From the NCBI RefSeq assembly GCF_007641255.1, contig NZ_CP036259.1, forward strand, positions 4,652,501 to 4,716,500: a stretch of 64,000 nucleotides of DNA. The letters are read 5' to 3'. Made by a program: the position numbers and the translations under genes. Under the pieces are notes generated by a model. It was not told the DNA's origin. It was given only the letters and a program-made list of their open reading frames with translations, and did not search any database. Shown here piece by piece: positions 8,425 through 16,205 of this stretch (position 1 is the stretch's first letter; each line of letters opens with the position of its first letter). This stretch comes from Sporomusa termitida (GTDB lineage Bacteria; Bacillota; Negativicutes; Sporomusales; Sporomusaceae).

Positions 8425-9288
8425 CTATTTTAATGTATTCTGCAGCGTACCAATTTTTTCAATGGTGACAGCAACCGTATCGCCGGCAGCCAGCCATTGC
8501 TGCTGCGCCGGCGGACAGCCCAGAATCACCCCGCCCGGCGTGCCGGAAAAAATGATATCACCCGGCTTTAGGGTCATATAGTTAGAGCAGTAGCTGACAA
8601 TGGCCGCACAGTCGAAAATCATATCCCGCGTATTGCCCGACTGGCGGCTAACGCCGTTAACACTGCAGGAAATAGCGAGATTATGCGGGTCTATCTCATC
8701 AGCCGTCACCAGCCAGGGACCGATGGGCGCGAACTGATCACAAGTCTTGCCCAGCAGCCACTGGCCGGTCCGGAATTGAAGGTCTCTGGCGCTTAAGTCG
8801 TTGCCCACGGTATAGCCAAATACATAGGCAAGAGCCTCTGCCGGCGAAATACGGGACGCTTCCCGGCCAATGACAATGACTAATTCAGCCTCATAATCAA
8901 ATTGCACTGCATCGGGAGGCAAGGCAATAACCTCGTTATGGGCAGCAAGCGCATTATTAAATTTGCTGAACAGGATGGGCACGGCCGGCACCTCAATATC
9001 ACATTCGTCCCGGTGACTGACGTAATTTAAGCCAACACAAATAATCTTTTCGGGATTAATGACACAGGGGGCATAATGTAACCCTGCCGCGGGCAGGGCT
9101 TCGCCCTCCTTTTCCACTAATTCCGCCAGTTGCGGCCAGGCTGCTTCTCCGGCAGCGATAACCTGTTCCATGGTGACTGGCACCTGGACGCCATAAACCT
9201 GAGCCCTTTCTTTTACATCAATAATACCACGCTCGCTTTTGATTCCCAGGCGAACCTCTTCGCCAAGCCTGAAATTAACAAATCTCAT
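8425..9288 (-). CDS. Fumarylacetoacetate hydrolase family protein
   Basis: 287 residues, usual size for the FAH superfamily. The N-terminal domain (1-75) is variable; the catalytic FAH domain (about 80-285) shows IICVGLNYVSHRDE, the metal-binding FDYEAELVIVIG, GYTVGNDLSARDLQ and the closing FSGTPGGV. These cytoplasmic, divalent-metal enzymes cleave C-C bonds or decarboxylate in aromatic or acid breakdown (e.g. oxaloacetate, acylpyruvate or homoprotocatechuate pathways). The exact substrate cannot be set from sequence. ATG at 9288 has AAGGAG eight bases upstream. The LysE gene lies 26 bp upstream on the same strand, so they may be co-transcribed. Confidence 0.9.
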   Translation of the reverse strand: MRFVNFRLGEEVRLGIKSERGIIDVKERAQVYGVQVPVTMEQVIAAGEAAWPQLAELVEKEGEALPAAGLHYAPCVINPEKIICVGLNYVSHRDECDIEVPAVPILFSKFNNALAAHNEVIALPPDAVQFDYEAELVIVIGREASRISPAEALAYVFGYTVGNDLSARDLQFRTGQWLLGKTCDQFAPIGPWLVTADEIDPHNLAISCSVNGVSRQSGNTRDMIFDCAAIVSYCSNYMTLKPGDIIFSGTPGGVILGCPPAQQQWLAAGDTVAVTIEKIGTLQNTLK

Positions 9289-9314
9289 ACAGCTCTCATC
9301 TCCTTATGTTTTCA

Positions 9315-9941
9315 TCAACGCTCAGCTGTCAGCAATTTTACTCCTAAAAGTAAATAGATGCCCCCGCAGATTTTATTAAGCCAATGGGCCGCACTGTTAT
9401 TCTGGCGAAGAAAAGCCGTGGCACGGGCAGAACAAAATGCCAGTAATAGACACCATAAAGTACCGGTAACTAAAAAGGTTATCCCCAAAAAAACAAATGG
9501 CACAATTCCATAACTATTTTGCGGCTCAATGAACTGAGGTAAAAACGAAATAAAAAATAGCGCTACCTTCGGATTAAGCACATTGGTGAGTAACCCCTGC
9601 CAATAGATATCCCGGCCGGACATATCGTTTTCCTGCAGGCCAAGCAGCGGGTTATGTTGGGCCCGTAAAGTAGTGATACCCAACCAGGCCAGATAAAGCG
9701 CACCGGCTGTTTTAACAACAGTAAAGGCTACTGCCGATTGGGCCAGAATAACCGATAAGCCCAGTGCGGCCAGCACGGTATGAACGGCGCAGCCGGAACT
9801 GATGCCCAGGACCGAATAGATTCCCGCCCGGCGGCCTTGTGATATACTGCGGCTTAAAATATACATGGTATCCGACCCGGGCGTAATATTGAGGATAATA
9901 CCGGCAATAAGAAACATTTCGTAGTGAACAATGCCAAACAT
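9315..9941 (-). CDS. LysE/RhtB-family amino acid exporter
   Basis: 208 residues when started at the ATG at 9941, the normal length for RhtB proteins; longer reading back to 10022 adds unrelated residues. A GGGGG ribosome site precedes this ATG. Six membrane helices are predicted, with the family signature GIILNITPGSDTMYIL near the N-terminus and GLLTNVLNPKVALFFISFLPQF in the middle. These inner-membrane proteins export amino acids or homoserine-lactone-like compounds. Paired with the FAH gene downstream by 26 bp. Confidence 0.9.
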   Translation of the reverse strand: MFGIVHYEMFLIAGIILNITPGSDTMYILSRSISQGRRAGIYSVLGISSGCAVHTVLAALGLSVILAQSAVAFTVVKTAGALYLAWLGITTLRAQHNPLLGLQENDMSGRDIYWQGLLTNVLNPKVALFFISFLPQFIEPQNSYGIVPFVFLGITFLVTGTLWCLLLAFCSARATAFLRQNNSAAHWLNKICGGIYLLLGVKLLTAER

Positions 9942-10095
9942 TGCATGCTGCCCCCTTTCCCCTGTAACTGGCCCCCATACGTATTGCCAGCTGTATTTTA
10001 TCCCGGCGGTTGCCGGAAACAATAGTCAAAATATCAAACACCCGCAAATGTATTTTATTCAAAATCCCAGAGGTGACAATAAAAGATGGATTAGG

Positions 10096-10120
10096 GGCTG
10101 CCGCCACCGGCAGCCTTTTT
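10096..10120 (+). terminator. Hairpin with T-run, plus strand
   Basis: GGCTGCCG (10096-10103)/CGGCAGCC (10108-10115) with a CCAC loop, followed by TTTTT. No plus-strand gene lies upstream, so it may end antisense or unseen small transcription from the 9950-10090 region. Confidence 0.6.
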
Positions 10121-10128
10121 ATACCTTA

Positions 10129-10156
10129 AAAACAGTATAGTGCATTATACTGTTTT
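10129..10156 (-). terminator. Terminator overlapping the MFS stop codon
   Basis: Perfect 11-bp inverted repeat AAAACAGTATA (10129-10139)/TATACTGTTTT (10146-10156) with a 6-base loop. On the minus strand it ends in TTTTT and contains the stop codon of the broken MFS gene. Confidence 0.75.
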
Positions 10157-11004
10157 GTAAATATCAATCGGCCAAAATATCCATTTTGCCGCCAATAGCA
10201 GTAAGCTTCCGGCAATCGCCCCGTAGATTGCATACGGTCCCCAGACTTCGTTAAGTGTATAACCAATAAACGGGCCTAACGCCGCCCCAATATCAATGGC
10301 CAAGGCATAGGCTGTCATAAAAGCCTTTTGCGGTGAATAACAGGCAACAGCATCAATTACGGTCGTTAAAATTGTGGCGGTCAACAGAATGGCTACAATC
10401 AGTAGAAGCCACACGGCAACCGGAAGTTGTACCGGGATTAGTAAAAACAAGGCGGCCGCCAAGGTTAAGGTTACCATTAATATGGCCCGGCGGCCAAACC
10501 GGCCATCTGATATCTTGCCAAACCAGGGAGCCAGCCACGGCTCCCAGCCCCAGCGTAAAGCCTGCAGAAAACCGGCAACTGAAGCGGCTCCCCAAGTGAT
10601 GCCGAAGATCAGGTTAGTTTCAGAGTAATGAAGCTGAACTAAATAACTTAACGTTGCCACGAAGATCCCCTGATACACCGCAGCAATAACCAAACCTGTC
10701 ATTAATGTCCGAAATACATTGAGGTTAAACAGTTCCGGAACGGCTACCGGCTTACTTCTGTCATTGACAGGCAGGGTTGAGCCGGAAAGGGACCGGACTG
10801 CAGACGGAATAGCCAGCAAGGTGACGGCCCCAAAAAAATTGCGGTGACACTAATCCCATATTGATCGGCCAGAATCCCGCCCAGCAGCATGCCACCCAGG
10901 CTTCCCAGGCGGTATAGCCCGTTATATAAGCCCATATAATAGCCCCGGTTCGTATTGTCTGCAACCTCAAGAATGGTAAATCGCACAAGCTCGTCATGCA
11001 ACAA
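10145..11004 (-). pseudogene. MFS transporter, truncated and frameshifted
   Basis: Two overlapping minus-strand frames together make one major facilitator protein. Frame one (from about 11004) gives the TM4-TM5 region LYNGLYRLGSLGGMLLGGILAD up to SVTAIFLG; the second frame (to 10145) continues as VTLLAIPSAVRS and then the whole C-terminal half with six helices. The switch is at a CCCCAAAAAAA run (10828-10838 on the plus strand), so one base has been gained or lost. The first three helices (about 100 residues) are missing: upstream of 11004 the same frame meets two stops. It therefore looks truly truncated, not only mis-sequenced. The substrate is unknown. Confidence 0.8.
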
Positions 11005-11169
11005 TTATCAGAGCCGGCACCACAGCGCATTTGCTACAAAGTAACACCCAAATACCCCAGCCAAAGAACGCTGGACAACATTAGCCTGGTCGAACAATAT
11101 CTCCGGCTGTGTGGCCTCATAACTGCGGTTTACAAGTAAGTCCGACAATCTGTGTGTTAAAAATATTGC

Positions 11170-11637
11170 TTATCTGCCAAATTTGCCGGTCATATGGATA
11201 ATTTCTATTTTATAAACACTAACCGCTTTAATCGCCCTGTCGATATAGGCCTGTCCCTGCGCTTGATAATTGCCGGAGTATTTCTCTATTAATAATACCA
11301 GCGCCTTTCTTTTCTCCTGTTCATCAGTGACTGCCGCTGCCCGGCCATAGATTATCGCGCAGTCATATTCTGTATCAAATTTCTCCGGCAGTAATTTATA
11401 ATAGTTAACCGCTGAAAAACTAACCTTACTATTTTTTTTAATAGCGTCAATTTTATAACCGTCCCGGGCTGAGTGAAAATAGATCGTCCTGTCGCTATAA
11501 ACATAATTTAACGGCACAGAATAGGGATAGCCATTTTCCCCCATACAGGCCAAGGTCCCATAATCAGCTTCCTTTAAAATTGTGACAGTTTCCGCCTGGG
11601 ACATAAGTTTTTCTTTACGCCGCATCTCCCTGAACAT
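11170..11637 (-). CDS. NimA-like flavin (pyridoxamine 5'-phosphate oxidase family) protein
   Basis: 155 residues, starting MFREMRRKEK as is common in this family. The split-barrel fold is shown by GTLACMGENGYPYSVPLNYVY, IYFHSARDGYKIDAIKKN and the closing IIHMTGKFG. Members bind FMN and include nitroimidazole-resistance (NimA) reductases; most are of unknown substrate. Cytoplasmic. A GAGGAAGG site lies about 12 bases before the ATG. It is preceded by a 335-base untranslated stretch that may contain a structured RNA (11882-11972) with its own promoter on the same strand. Confidence 0.88.
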   Translation of the reverse strand: MFREMRRKEKLMSQAETVTILKEADYGTLACMGENGYPYSVPLNYVYSDRTIYFHSARDGYKIDAIKKNSKVSFSAVNYYKLLPEKFDTEYDCAIIYGRAAAVTDEQEKRKALVLLIEKYSGNYQAQGQAYIDRAIKAVSVYKIEIIHMTGKFGR

Positions 11638-11881
11638 GACAACAGCCGCCTTCCTCGCAAAGTCGAAATTACTCTCTCTATATTTCCATCAGTCTATAAA
11701 ATATCTCCCGGGTCAGTATCTATTTTTGCACCGCGCCAGTTCTTGTCAGCCCCGGCTTATAGCATATTTCCCGGACAGGGGCCCGGGCCCCGTCCTTTCC
11801 GGAAAAATCCCCGGCCGGCCAGTTGATCTTACTTGCAATTCACCGCAAACAGGCTATAATTAGAAATAGGTGGAAATTAAA

Positions 11882-11972
11882 GTCGCCGTGACCTGAAAGT
11901 GTTAGCGCACTTCCAGGCCCGCGCAAGGTGAAAACAGCACCTACACGTAACAGTCAAGCTGTCCACGACGAT
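11882..11972 (-). ncRNA. Possible structured RNA or leader, three-way junction
   Basis: About 90 bases, minus strand, starting seven to eight bases after a TATAAT box (11984-11979). The 5' GTCGTGGAC (11970-11962) can pair with GGTCACGGCGAC at the 3' end (11893-11882). Inside are AGGTG-N7-CACCT (11942-11926) and CCTGGAAGTG-N6-CACTTTCAGG (11917-11892), the last a 10-bp stem with a G-U pair on the minus strand that would be an A-C mismatch on the plus strand. That favours minus-strand RNA. I do not recognise a known riboswitch class and see no T-run terminator, so it may be a leader of the NimA-like gene. Confidence 0.4.
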
Positions 11973-11978
11973 ATTTTT

Positions 11979-12008
11979 ATTATACACCCGTCTTTCGCCG
12001 CAAGACAA
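11979..12008 (-). promoter_or_regulatory. Sigma-A-like promoter of the possible RNA/NimA-like gene
   Basis: On the minus strand TTGTCT (12008-12003) and a perfect TATAAT (11984-11979) are 18 bp apart. Transcription would start near 11972 and read toward the NimA-like gene. Confidence 0.55.
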
Positions 12009-12302
12009 GCGGGGCGCGGGGATAAAAGATATTGCCGCCGGCGCCGGGCTGTGAGTGCGACTTAGACGCAGCAAAGCATTCCCTCTCCTCACGCCTGCCA
12101 TTGTCAGCAGCAGGGTAACATTGCCCTGCCGGTTTGACCGCCTTGCTGACCGGGACCGGCTAGGTCCGGCTTATTGGGGTTGGGGATTTAGCAAGCATCG
12201 CAGCCAAGCGCATGTGTAGACCAACGACCTCGCATGCGCTTTAATTTCCCCCTGTAAACAGCTGGCGCCTTCTGCTCCAGCCTTAGTATAGGGGGTATAT
12301 AT
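12009..12302. other. Non-coding region with a long-loop hairpin
   Basis: No gene seen. It holds a 9-bp inverted repeat AAGCGCATG (12206-12214)/CATGCGCTT (12233-12241) with an 18-base loop followed by TAATTT, which could be a weak plus-strand terminator, and the upstream region of the small gene at 12303. Confidence 0.5.
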
Positions 12303-12644
12303 GTGTTTGATGAAAATGGAACCCGGGTTGGGCTAAGAGAGACGTTAAACCAGGCTTTTGATCAGTATGTCTTTATCAGGGTTGACCATATCCTCAACCT
12401 GGCCGGCACGAAGGACGCCGGCTACAGCAAGACGGCCCGGGAAGTCAGTGCCGCCCTCGACCGGCTGCTGGCGTTGGCCCGGGCCCTGAAAACCCAGCAG
12501 CCGGAAATGACCGGTCTGGTCATGGATTTTGAGGCTTTGACAGCGCTGGAGTCCGGACAGGCGGCCGAGATTGCCTACAGGCAGGGACTAAGGGACAGCA
12601 GCCGCCTGCGGCAGGAATTTATGACCCTCCTGCAGCAGCAGTAG
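12303..12644 (+). CDS. Small helical protein, DUF6809-like
   Basis: 113 residues, GTG start at 12303 with an AGGGGG site seven bases upstream. It is soluble and helical with no signal peptide, no membrane helix and no Cys. The order (N-terminal segment, a helix rich in Leu/Ala, then EIAYRQGLRDSSRLRQEFM near the end) resembles the small DUF6809 proteins that carry a closing GF-x-G-A-R-L motif, but the match is weak. Function unknown. It stands alone, facing the CsoR operon, with a GC-rich hairpin (12656-12677) just after the stop. Confidence 0.6.
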   Translation: MFDENGTRVGLRETLNQAFDQYVFIRVDHILNLAGTKDAGYSKTAREVSAALDRLLALARALKTQQPEMTGLVMDFEALTALESGQAAEIAYRQGLRDSSRLRQEFMTLLQQQ

Positions 12645-12690
12645 GATTGCCGCCCCACCGGCGCCGCCAGGCCGGTGCGCCAGAGTAAAA

Positions 12691-12732
12691 AGCGCTGTTT
12701 GCCTATTGCCAGCCCAATAGATAAACAGCGCT
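12691..12732 (-). terminator. Terminator of the CsoR operon
   Basis: AGCGCTGTTT (12691-12700)/AAACAGCGCT (12723-12732) with an inner CTATT/AATAG pair, followed on the minus strand by TTTTT. Also serves as a barrier for the gene at 12303. Confidence 0.85.
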
Positions 12733-12768
12733 CTTCATTATGCTCAGGCAGGATAACCGCCAGCCGGT

Positions 12769-12960
12769 TTATCTGTTATCGCCCCGCTGCCTGAAAGCAC
12801 GCAGCTTTACAATCAATTTAGCAATCGACTTCCAGACAAGGGGAACAAAAGCAACCGCCAGGGGCACATAATTGACCACAGACCGGAAAACGGTGCCGGA
12901 GTGAGCGAAAGTAATCGACGGAATAAACAATAAGACTGCCACCAGTACCAACGCCTTCAT
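12769..12960 (-). CDS. Small membrane protein downstream of CsoR
   Basis: 63 residues from ATG 12960, which has GGAGGG six bases before it; the longer frame to 13038 overlaps csoR and is not used. The first 19 residues (MKALVLVAVLLFIPSITFA) look like a signal peptide or anchor; then SGTVFRSVVNYVPLAVAFVPLVWKSI forms a second membrane segment and the C-terminus is basic. No Cys or metal motif is seen apart from one His. It lies 13 bp after csoR in the same operon, so a role in copper handling is inferred from context only. Confidence 0.7.
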   Translation of the reverse strand: MKALVLVAVLLFIPSITFAHSGTVFRSVVNYVPLAVAFVPLVWKSIAKLIVKLRAFRQRGDNR

Positions 12961-12973
12961 AAGCTTCCCTCCA

Positions 12974-13249
12974 CTAACGAATATAATGGTTAAGCGCCGC
13001 CTGCAGCTTACCCATGAATTCCTCATGTTCACCTTCATTGACGGCGTGAACCAGACAATGCTCCAGATGATCCTTCAGGATAAGCTTGGCTGTATTATCA
13101 AGCGCCTTGCGGATAGCGGCAATCTGCAGCAAAACCTCCGGACAGTCACGGCCTTCGGCCACCATTTGCTTAACGGCCCGGGTATGGCCCTCTATGCGGG
13201 CCAGCCTGTTTACTACCTGCTTCTGATGTGTGTGTACATGGCTATCCAC
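12974..13249 (-). CDS. csoR: CsoR-family copper-sensing repressor
   Basis: 91 residues, all helical DUF156 fold. Cys36 (GRDCPEVL), His61 and Cys65 (KDHLEHC) stand at exactly the spacing of the Cu(I)-binding Cys-His-Cys of CsoR, rather than the His-rich set of RcnR. The N-terminus adds HVHTH. It is a cytoplasmic tetrameric repressor that leaves DNA when it binds Cu(I). Its own promoter contains a GC-rich palindrome (13272-13290) as expected for CsoR autoregulation. The small membrane protein follows in the operon; no copper ATPase or chaperone is in view. Confidence 0.88.
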   Translation of the reverse strand: MDSHVHTHQKQVVNRLARIEGHTRAVKQMVAEGRDCPEVLLQIAAIRKALDNTAKLILKDHLEHCLVHAVNEGEHEEFMGKLQAALNHYIR

Positions 13250-13267
13250 GCTAACACCTCCCTCTAT

Positions 13268-13297
13268 ATTTTATCCCCCCCAGGGGGATAAAGTCAA
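13268..13297 (-). promoter_or_regulatory. csoR promoter with CsoR operator
   Basis: Minus-strand TTGACT (13297-13292), an 18-bp spacer, and TAAAAT (13273-13268). The spacer is almost filled by the palindrome TATCCCCC-N3-GGGGGATA (13272-13290), a good match to CsoR operators, so a bound repressor would block RNA polymerase. Confidence 0.85.
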
Positions 13298-13310
13298 GAT
13301 ATTAACAAGT

Positions 13311-13351
13311 AAAAATTGGAAAACCGGCTCACGGCCGGTTTTCCAATTTTT
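13311..13351 (-). terminator. Strong terminator overlapping the end of the small Cys-rich gene
   Basis: Perfect 18-bp stem (13311-13328 and 13334-13351) with a 5-base loop and A/T ends. It covers the last codons and stop of the gene at 13329-13514. Confidence 0.88.
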
Positions 13352-13514
13352 GTTTCTCAGTAAAGCCCAGGCATTGCTGCCCGGACGACTCTCTGACAAC
13401 AGCGCTGGGTGTTTTAAAGCTTTTAAACCCCATAGCCTTACACCCATAGCGGAAATTCTTATCCCAGGTAATATAATAGTGCTGGCAATTTGTACATCTT
13501 GGTTTCTCATGCAT
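13329..13514 (-). CDS. Small conserved four-Cys protein
   Basis: 61 residues. Cys residues in CTNCQHYYITWDKNF, YGCKAMGF and QQCLGF suggest a small metal-binding knuckle. This family is widely conserved in bacteria as a stand-alone short protein, often misnamed uracil-DNA glycosylase; its function is not known. Cytoplasmic, no signal peptide. ATG at 13514 has GAGGTGG upstream. It lies 23 bp after the nitroreductase gene, in the same direction, so it is probably co-transcribed. The final five codons are part of the terminator stem. Confidence 0.75.
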   Translation of the reverse strand: MHEKPRCTNCQHYYITWDKNFRYGCKAMGFKSFKTPSAVVRESSGQQCLGFTEKQKLENRP

Positions 13515-13537
13515 CTGCTGCCACCTCAGCCTACAGC

Positions 13538-14188
13538 TTACCCGCGAATCTGAAAGACGTCGTCTTCCGGCTTACGGGGGCTTACGGCCGGCTCGCGGGC
13601 GGGGTAGCCCACAATAATTGCGGCCGTAATGATATCTGTATCACCTAACTCGAAATAGCTTTTGATTTCATTATATGTAACACTATCAACCCCAGAAAGT
13701 TCATTGTCAATTTCCCCGACAATACAGGCTCCCAGCCCTTGATTCATTGCCTCCAGAATCATGAAGCCATAAGCAATACCCATATTTTCAAAGGTCCTGG
13801 CTATTAACGAAGACGTCGTATTAGCCAACGCCTCGGCAATCCGGTTATTTAAGAATGTTTTATCAATATCCTCATTGGCCATCGCAACACCGGTGTTCGC
13901 AAGCAGTTCTCTTAAACGGTCCCGCTGATGCTCCCGCTCCCAGGAGTTCAGTTTACCCACACAGAGGATAACAGCAGGGGCCTTCTTGATGAGCGCGCCC
14001 ATGGAAAACCCGGCCGCCAGTTTATCTTTATCAGGCGTTTCGGCCAGTGCGATAAACTGCCAAGGCTGGATATTTTTCCAGGACGGCGCCCGGCGGCCGG
14101 CCTGCATAATACTGATAAGCTTTTCTTGCTCTACCGGTTGGGGTAAAAACTTTCTAACGCTTTTCCATTCTGCAATTGGTGCTAACAT
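13538..14188 (-). CDS. Nitroreductase family protein
   Basis: 216 residues from ATG 14188, chosen because AAGGAGG lies nine bases upstream; the frame opens earlier at 14275 without a ribosome site. The FMN-binding nitroreductase fold is seen in WKSVRKFLPQPV, the AGRRAPSWKNIQPWQFIAL segment and the C-terminal IIVGYPA. One central region (about 95-135) is longer than usual. Cytoplasmic FMN flavoprotein reducing nitro or quinone compounds with NAD(P)H. It follows a MarR regulator by 67 bp in one operon, suggesting induction by the compounds it reduces. Confidence 0.88.
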   Translation of the reverse strand: MLAPIAEWKSVRKFLPQPVEQEKLISIMQAGRRAPSWKNIQPWQFIALAETPDKDKLAAGFSMGALIKKAPAVILCVGKLNSWEREHQRDRLRELLANTGVAMANEDIDKTFLNNRIAEALANTTSSLIARTFENMGIAYGFMILEAMNQGLGACIVGEIDNELSGVDSVTYNEIKSYFELGDTDIITAAIIVGYPAREPAVSPRKPEDDVFQIRG

Positions 14189-14255
14189 GCCTGGTTCCTC
14201 CTTATGTTCTTCATCCAATATTATGTGAGCAAAATATGTAGAAACACGAATATCC

Positions 14256-14681
14256 CTATAACCTGGCAAAAACATTCAGCAGGACTTTGCGGAAAGCAGC
14301 GATTTCCTCCTCAGTACATTCTGCCAGCATAGAATTGCAAATGCGATCCATAATCTCGGTAATCCGGCCCTCCAGCGCCCGCGCCGCTGCTGTCAGACAA
14401 ATAAGAAAAGACCGGCGGTCCTCCTGCTGTCCTGTCCGCAATACCAAACCGGACCTCTCCAGGCGGTCGATGATGCCGGTTAAGGTAGAATTATCCAAAT
14501 AGCATTTTTTACCCAGCTCAGTGATTGAGATGCCGTCACCTTTATACAAGGTATAGATAACAGCCATTTGCCCGGGAGTAATGTTAAGCTTTTCCTTAGC
14601 CAGCAATCTTCTGGTATAGTTATAGTGTTTTTGCTCCGCCTTAGCCAACAATAAACAGGTACTGTCAAAAATTTGCAACAT
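14256..14681 (-). CDS. MarR-family transcriptional regulator
   Basis: 141 residues. Winged helix-turn-helix at about 50-105 (ISITELGKKCYLDNSTLTGIIDRLERSGLVLR, then the wing QQEDRRSFLICLT). Flanking helices form the dimer. It probably represses its own operon with the nitroreductase; a TTGCATGCAA palindrome (14707-14716) lies between its promoter and start codon. One Cys in the recognition region (KKCYLD) could be redox sensitive, but that is a guess. Confidence 0.9.
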   Translation of the reverse strand: MLQIFDSTCLLLAKAEQKHYNYTRRLLAKEKLNITPGQMAVIYTLYKGDGISITELGKKCYLDNSTLTGIIDRLERSGLVLRTGQQEDRRSFLICLTAAARALEGRITEIMDRICNSMLAECTEEEIAAFRKVLLNVFARL

Positions 14682-14706
14682 ACTATCTAATCCCTTTACA
14701 AAATAC

Positions 14707-14758
14707 TTGCATGCAAACCATATTAAGTACTATATCACACCTGCTGGCACTGGTGCAA
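14707..14758 (-). promoter_or_regulatory. Promoter and MarR operator
   Basis: Minus-strand TTGCAC (14758-14753), an 18-bp spacer, and TATAGT (14734-14729). Just downstream is the perfect palindrome TTGCATGCAA (14716-14707), probably the MarR site. Confidence 0.6.
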
Positions 14759-14833
14759 GTCTCGATATTTGCGAAAACTGCTGCCAAGGGATATACGGAA
14801 TAGCACAGCCCCTATCCCCTGGCAAGGGGGCAA

Positions 14834-15748
14834 TCAATAGACAGGCATACAAAAATCCGCGTATTTTTTCAGCCTGGCAGTCGCAACCTGGAAGAAAAGC
14901 TCTTTAAGCTTCCGGCATACCGGTCCCTGCTGGCCGGTGCCGATCCTGCGGTCATCCACCTCGACAACGGCGACAACCTCCATCGCGGTGCCACTAAAAA
15001 AAACCTCGTCAGCGGCATATAGCTCGGTCCTGGTAATGCTCCTCTCAATGACCTCAATCCCCAGCTCCTCCCTTGCCAAAATCATTACCGTATCCCGGGT
15101 AATGCCTTCGAGAATATTATCAGAGGGCGGCGGCGTAATCAATTTTCCCTTACGGACCATAAATACATTCTCACCCGGTCCCTCACAAACATGACCATTA
15201 CGGGTTAAAAACAGGGCTTCATCATAGCCCCGCCGCACCACCTCCAGCGACGCCAGCCCCGAGTTGAGATAAGCGGCTGTTGGTTTGGTACGCGGCGGCA
15301 GCATATTGTCCCCTAACCGTTCCCAGGAGGTAAAGGCCGCCCGCAGCTCATCCTTGCCGACAAAACTGCCCAGCGGCTGACAATAAATCACAATTCGGTT
15401 ATCGTCATCCAGCAGGGTCGGGAAGATCTGATCAGACCCTTTAAAAGCAAGGGGACGGATGTAGACGGTGCTGTGAAAGTTATGTTTTTTTAGCAGGTCC
15501 AGCGTGGCCTGGCACAATTCCTCTACCGTATAAGGAATGTTGATATATAAAGTTTTACAGGACTGCAGCAGCCGCTCATAGTGCTCCCGCATGCGAAAGG
15601 CGTACAACTGCTTCTCAGCATCATCCCAGTAGGCCCTAATCCCTTCAAAGCAGCCGAGGCCGTAATTAAACCCTTTACAGCGAATGCTAATATGTACCTC
15701 ACTTTCGGGAACTATCTTGCCATCATAAAAAACATACATATTTTCCAT
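14834..15748 (-). CDS. ilvE: Branched-chain amino acid aminotransferase
   Basis: 304 residues, fold-type IV PLP enzyme. Visible family marks are FNYGLGCFEGIRAYW near residue 30, the catalytic Lys region RTKPTAAYLNSGLASLEVVRRGYDEALFL (Lys near 155), the EGPGENVFMV phosphate site and SGTAMEVVAVVEV. It transfers the amino group between glutamate and the keto acids of Leu, Ile and Val. Cytoplasmic. ATG 15748 has GAGGAGG upstream. It is monocistronic, with a hairpin (15798-15815) in its leader; no T-box motif was seen there. The neighbours are not other ilv genes. Confidence 0.92.
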   Translation of the reverse strand: MENMYVFYDGKIVPESEVHISIRCKGFNYGLGCFEGIRAYWDDAEKQLYAFRMREHYERLLQSCKTLYINIPYTVEELCQATLDLLKKHNFHSTVYIRPLAFKGSDQIFPTLLDDDNRIVIYCQPLGSFVGKDELRAAFTSWERLGDNMLPPRTKPTAAYLNSGLASLEVVRRGYDEALFLTRNGHVCEGPGENVFMVRKGKLITPPPSDNILEGITRDTVMILAREELGIEVIERSITRTELYAADEVFFSGTAMEVVAVVEVDDRRIGTGQQGPVCRKLKELFFQVATARLKKYADFCMPVY

Positions 15749-16205
15749 TAACAGTACCCTCCTCAGAAGTGTTAAATAAAAACAGAGGTCGCCCGGGAGC
15801 GGCTCTACAGCCGCTTATTTATAACACATTTAATAATTATCCGCATTTTATGTCACGCTTTACATAACTAAACCCGTCCCCTTATACGCTTGTTTTTAAA
15901 TATACTAAGAATACTCCTGCCCGTCAAGTTTCATTTACCCACAGCCTGTGCTGGCACAGAACGTCACAAGGATACCCGCCGGTAAAATGCAGCCATAAAC
16001 ATATTTATTAAAGGCTAGTATATAGCCTTTTTTTATTGCCTCACTATCGTTGTCACCAGCTAATAATCCCCAGAAGCAGCGCAAATAAACCAGTAACAGG
16101 CAAAAACTACTCAGGTAAATTGACATTTATTAAGTTAACATTAATAAAGCCGATTACGCTAGACAGAAGTCCCCTTTTTAGAATATAATTAAATTCATAT
16201 TTAAA
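15749..16205. other. Divergent intergenic region
   Basis: 457 bp. Contains a hairpin AGCGGCT-CTAC-AGCCGCT (15798-15815) in the ilvE leader, and TATAAT (about 16184) before the TetR gene. No gene is seen. Confidence 0.5.

Noticed and set aside
11005-11169. Open stretch after the NimA-like stop (reads SYEATQPEILFDQANVVQ)
   Set aside because: It has protein-like composition but no start, and ends in two stops before the MFS remnant; it could be a degraded gene end, too weak to call.
11773-11795. GGGGCCCGGGCCCC palindrome as a terminator
   Set aside because: Perfect but with no loop and no T-run; not placed after a gene.
11877-12101. 74-codon minus-strand frame over the possible RNA
   Set aside because: Composition is random, no ribosome site, and a promoter lies inside it; RNA is the better reading.
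15770-15840. T-box in the ilvE leader
   Set aside because: A hairpin is present, but no GGGTGGTACCGCG core or Stem I motifs.
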